Shown in pieces: positions 61,820 to 64,000 of a stretch of DNA of 64,000 nt. Made by a program: the position numbers and the translations under genes. The first letter of the stretch is position 1. Every line of letters begins with the position of its first letter. The notes under the pieces are model-generated. The model was not told where the DNA came from. It did no database searches and saw only the letters and a program-made list of their open reading frames with translations. The DNA is from Halobiforma lacisalsi AJ5. GTDB lineage: Archaea; Halobacteriota; Halobacteria; Halobacteriales; Natrialbaceae. The DNA lies in contig NZ_CP019285.1 of assembly GCF_000226975.2 (NCBI RefSeq), positions 2,728,001-2,792,000 on the forward strand, read 5' to 3'.

Positions 61820-62422
61820 TTATCGGTAGTTCTTGAACAGCAGCGCCCGCACGTCGTCTTTCGTCTGGACCTCTTCGGTCGATCCGTCGGGGAGTTCGAC
61901 GCTGTAGCGGTAGTCCGAGGACGAGGATTCCTCCCACTTGTCGTCGTGGGTCTCGAGGAGGCTCATCATCTCGTCGAGCATGTCGTCGTCGTCGGCTTCG
62001 CCGTCTCCGTCTCCGTCACCGTTCGTGCCGGCACCGGCATCGTCGTCGGTCGCGTCCTCGGCGTCGGCATCGTCCGTCTCCTCACTCCCGTCCTCGAGTT
62101 CCTCCTCTATGGCCCCGTCGTCTCCGTCCCCGGAAGAGTCGTCCGCACCGTCCTCGACCGGGTCCCCGTCGTAGGTGAGTTCGTTCGGATCCGGCTGGCC
62201 GTCGATCGCCGCGTCGACGGAGTCCGCGACGTCGTCGGTCGCCGAGGCGTCGAACTTGGCGTCCAGTTCGACGTCTACCTCGTCGCCGAGGTTGTCGATC
62301 AGGAACTGGATCGCGTCCTGTTCGCGGACGAACCCGTACCTGCCGACGACGTCCTCGGAGATCTCCGCGCGGAGTCGCTGGATGAACGCGTACTGTTCGT
62401 CGGTGACCTCGAGCGTTTGCAT
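61820..62422 (-). CDS. hypothetical protein with long acidic linker
   Basis: 200 residues. A helical N-terminal domain (LEVTDEQYAFIQRLRAEISEDVVGRYGFVREQDAIQFLIDNL, residues 4-46) and a C-terminal domain (DKWEESSSSDYRYSVELPDGSTEEVQTKDDVRALLFKNYR) are joined by about 100 residues of Asp/Glu/Gly/Ala. The N-terminal part resembles small haloarchaeal proteins that may contain a ribbon-helix-type fold; no function is assigned. ATG at 62422. Confidence 0.7.
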   Translation of the reverse strand: MQTLEVTDEQYAFIQRLRAEISEDVVGRYGFVREQDAIQFLIDNLGDEVDVELDAKFDASATDDVADSVDAAIDGQPDPNELTYDGDPVEDGADDSSGDGDDGAIEEELEDGSEETDDADAEDATDDDAGAGTNGDGDGDGEADDDDMLDEMMSLLETHDDKWEESSSSDYRYSVELPDGSTEEVQTKDDVRALLFKNYR

Positions 62423-62505
62423 ACTCCATCGATGTTGCGGGGGGTACAAATATGTGGGTCGTCCCCACCGGCGGTCTTAAGATCCGCGCGGAACGACACT
62501 CACGT

Positions 62506-63069
62506 ATGGTCCAACGGGAGTCAAACACCGACCTCGAGGCCGGCGACCCCGCCCCGGCGTTCGAACTCGAGGGGGTCGACGGCGAGACGTACACGCTCAA
62601 GTCGTTCGCGGACGACGAGGCGCTGCTGGTGGTGTTTACCTGCAACCACTGTCCGTACGCACAGGCGAAGTTCGACCTCCTGAACGAACTCGCGGCCGAG
62701 TACGACGACGTCTCGGTCGTCGGGATCAACCCCAACGACGCCGAGGAGTACCCGGAGGATTCCCTCGAGACGATGCGCGAGTACGTCGCGGACGGCCGGA
62801 TCCAGTACGACGCGTACCTCCGGGACGAGAGCCAGGAGGTCGCCGAAGCCTACGGCGCGGAATGCACACCCGATCCGTTCCTCTTCGAACGGGCCGACGG
62901 CGAGTTCCGACTCGTCTACCAGGGTCGACTCGACGACGCCCTGAATCCCGACGACGAGGCGACGCGGTATCACATCCGCGAGGCCATCGACGCGGTCCTC
63001 GCCGGCGAGGGGGTCGACCTCGAGTGGCGACCCTCCAGGGGCTGTTCGATCAAGTGGCGCGACGAGTAG
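62506..63069 (+). CDS. thioredoxin-fold AhpC/TSA-like redoxin
   Basis: 187 residues. EAGDPAPAFELEGVDGETYTLKSFADDEALLVVFTCNHCPYAQAKFDLL carries the redox motif CNHCPY, followed by VSVVGINPNDAEEYPEDSLETM and ECTPDPFLFERADGEFRLVYQGRLDD. It is a cytoplasmic thiol peroxidase or thioredoxin-type reductase of a widespread subgroup; no signal peptide. The C-terminus has a further cysteine in RPSRGCSIKWR. Divergent from the gene at 61820. Confidence 0.85.
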   Translation: MVQRESNTDLEAGDPAPAFELEGVDGETYTLKSFADDEALLVVFTCNHCPYAQAKFDLLNELAAEYDDVSVVGINPNDAEEYPEDSLETMREYVADGRIQYDAYLRDESQEVAEAYGAECTPDPFLFERADGEFRLVYQGRLDDALNPDDEATRYHIREAIDAVLAGEGVDLEWRPSRGCSIKWRDE

Positions 63070-63194
63070 GGCCCGCGTCGTCGGCCGTCGACCGCTGGCG
63101 TTCGACGGGGACGAACCCGCCAGCGACTCCGGGCGGAGGTTGAAACTGCCGGGTCTGCATACAAACGGGGAGGACCGCTATCCCTTCGTCCGAA

Positions 63195-64000
63195 ATGGCC
63201 GGTCGTCACTTTCGTCTTCACGTCTTGCAGTCTTCGCTCCGTCCCGAGCCGGTTCCGCGCATCCAGGACGCGTATCTCGGTTCCCTCCAGAGCCAACTGC
63301 TCGCGACGGTAGCCATCGTTGCCCTCGCGGCCGGTATGGTCCTCGGAATCTCGCGACTACGGCCCACCGTCGAGCGGCGGTTTGGCTCACAGAAGGGGGA
63401 AATCGTGTCGATCCTCGCGCTCGCGACGGTCATCGGCGCGACCGTGTACGCGCTCAGCGTCGTCTGGCGCGTGACGTTCGTGCTCTGGATCACGTTCCGG
63501 ACGATGACGTTCGGTCGGTGGGTCGCGGCCCAGCAACTCGTCACCTTCGCGCTTATCGCAACGGCGTATCTCGCCATCAGGGCCGTCAACAGGTCGATCG
63601 ACAAGGCAGCCGAGACGAAAGCGATCACGAAACACCAGAGCGAGGTCGCCCACCACGTCGCCGATGTGGCCATCGTCTCGTTCGTCAGCGTGGTGATCCT
63701 CACGCTGTGGGGGATCGACCTGACGAACGTCTTCATCGGCGCCGGCGCGCTTACGGCCCTCGTCGCGCTTACCGCCCGTGAGACCCTCGCCGCGATGCTG
63801 GCCGGGTTCATCCTGCTTTTTTCGCGGCCGTTCCGCGTCGGCGACTGGATCGAGGTCAACGAGACCGACGGGATCGTCACCGACGTCACTATCTTCACGA
63901 CCAAGATCCAGACGTTCGACGACACCCACGTTCTCGTCCCGAACGACGAGGTGACCGACAGCCAACTCGTCAACTACTCGCGCAACGACCAGCTCCGGAT
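63195..64000 (+). CDS. MscS family mechanosensitive channel, partial
   Basis: 268 codons are visible from the ATG at 63195; the gene runs off the window. Membrane helices start with LLATVAIVALAAGMVLGIS, SILALATVIGATVYALSVVW and AQQLVTFALIATAYLAIRAV. The pore helix and the start of the beta domain are clear: GAGALTALVALTARETLAAMLAGFILLFSRPFRVGDWIEVNETDGIVTDVTIFTTKIQTFDDTHVLVPNDEV. It releases osmolytes when membrane tension rises. Confidence 0.88.
   Translation, partial: MAGRHFRLHVLQSSLRPEPVPRIQDAYLGSLQSQLLATVAIVALAAGMVLGISRLRPTVERRFGSQKGEIVSILALATVIGATVYALSVVWRVTFVLWITFRTMTFGRWVAAQQLVTFALIATAYLAIRAVNRSIDKAAETKAITKHQSEVAHHVADVAIVSFVSVVILTLWGIDLTNVFIGAGALTALVALTARETLAAMLAGFILLFSRPFRVGDWIEVNETDGIVTDVTIFTTKIQTFDDTHVLVPNDEVTDSQLVNYSRNDQLR

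Noticed and set aside
1..64000. Insertion sequences, integrase or defence island
   Set aside because: No transposase, recombinase or restriction motif was seen in any plausible frame.

Overview
The window is chromosomal DNA from a halophilic archaeon (class Halobacteria). It is GC-rich, its proteins are strongly acidic, many genes start leaderless about 25-30 bases after a TATA box, and it carries haloarchaeal families: HTH-10/bacterio-opsin-activator regulators, a HalOD1 protein, a SAMP-type ubiquitin-like protein and KorAB. The repeat content and ccm genes would fit a Natrialbales-type genus such as Natrinema or Haloterrigena, but that is inference. I see no rRNA, tRNA, CRISPR array, transposase or prophage.

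Region 1 (1-3.8 kb): a partial Mrp-like protein with a degenerate ATP site, two tandem HTH-10 regulators with a CXCX7C cysteine motif (NarO-like redox sensors), a small cysteine protein and a DoxX-type membrane pair. The last two units share an exact promoter motif. Region 2 (3.9-18.9 kb): three heme synthesis genes (protoporphyrinogen/coproporphyrinogen oxidase, ferrochelatase, hemE) run into an almost complete cytochrome c maturation set: ccmC, ccmD, ccmE, ccdA, ccmA, ccmB, ccmF and a ccmG-like thioredoxin. A diheme cytochrome c peroxidase, which such a system would serve, lies in the same block, and a sulfite-oxidase-like molybdoenzyme sits among the genes. Region 3 (19-29.6 kb): lipoprotein and membrane genes, korAB (2-oxoacid:ferredoxin oxidoreductase), a cold shock protein, methylmalonyl-CoA epimerase and mutase, an aldo/keto reductase and an acetyltransferase.

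Region 4 (29.8-37 kb): an S9 peptidase, a tungsten aldehyde:ferredoxin oxidoreductase convergent with a MoaD/SAMP-like protein, an alpha/beta hydrolase behind a ferritin-like gene, and an FAD-Rieske fusion oxidoreductase. Region 5 (37-43.4 kb): an arsenite oxidase locus. The Rieske subunit aioB (Tat lipoprotein), the catalytic subunit aioA with all four arsenite-pocket residues, and an FKBP prolyl isomerase overlapping aioA are preceded by an ArsR regulator with a CxC metal site. A palindromic element recurs right after the stop codons of arsR and a DJ-1 gene in this region, with a degenerate third copy after the S9 peptidase.

Region 6 (43.5-64 kb): small membrane proteins, the grpE-dnaK-dnaJ chaperone set (GrpE with very long acidic tails), a HalOD1 protein, a PAS/HTH-10 regulator, acetamidase/formamidase, an XPB helicase, a membrane sensor histidine kinase, a sensory-rhodopsin-transducer homologue without a rhodopsin nearby, an XRE-CBS regulator, an Lrp-aminotransferase pair, a thioredoxin-like protein and a partial MscS channel. 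Function calls rest on motif recognition by eye; no database search was run.
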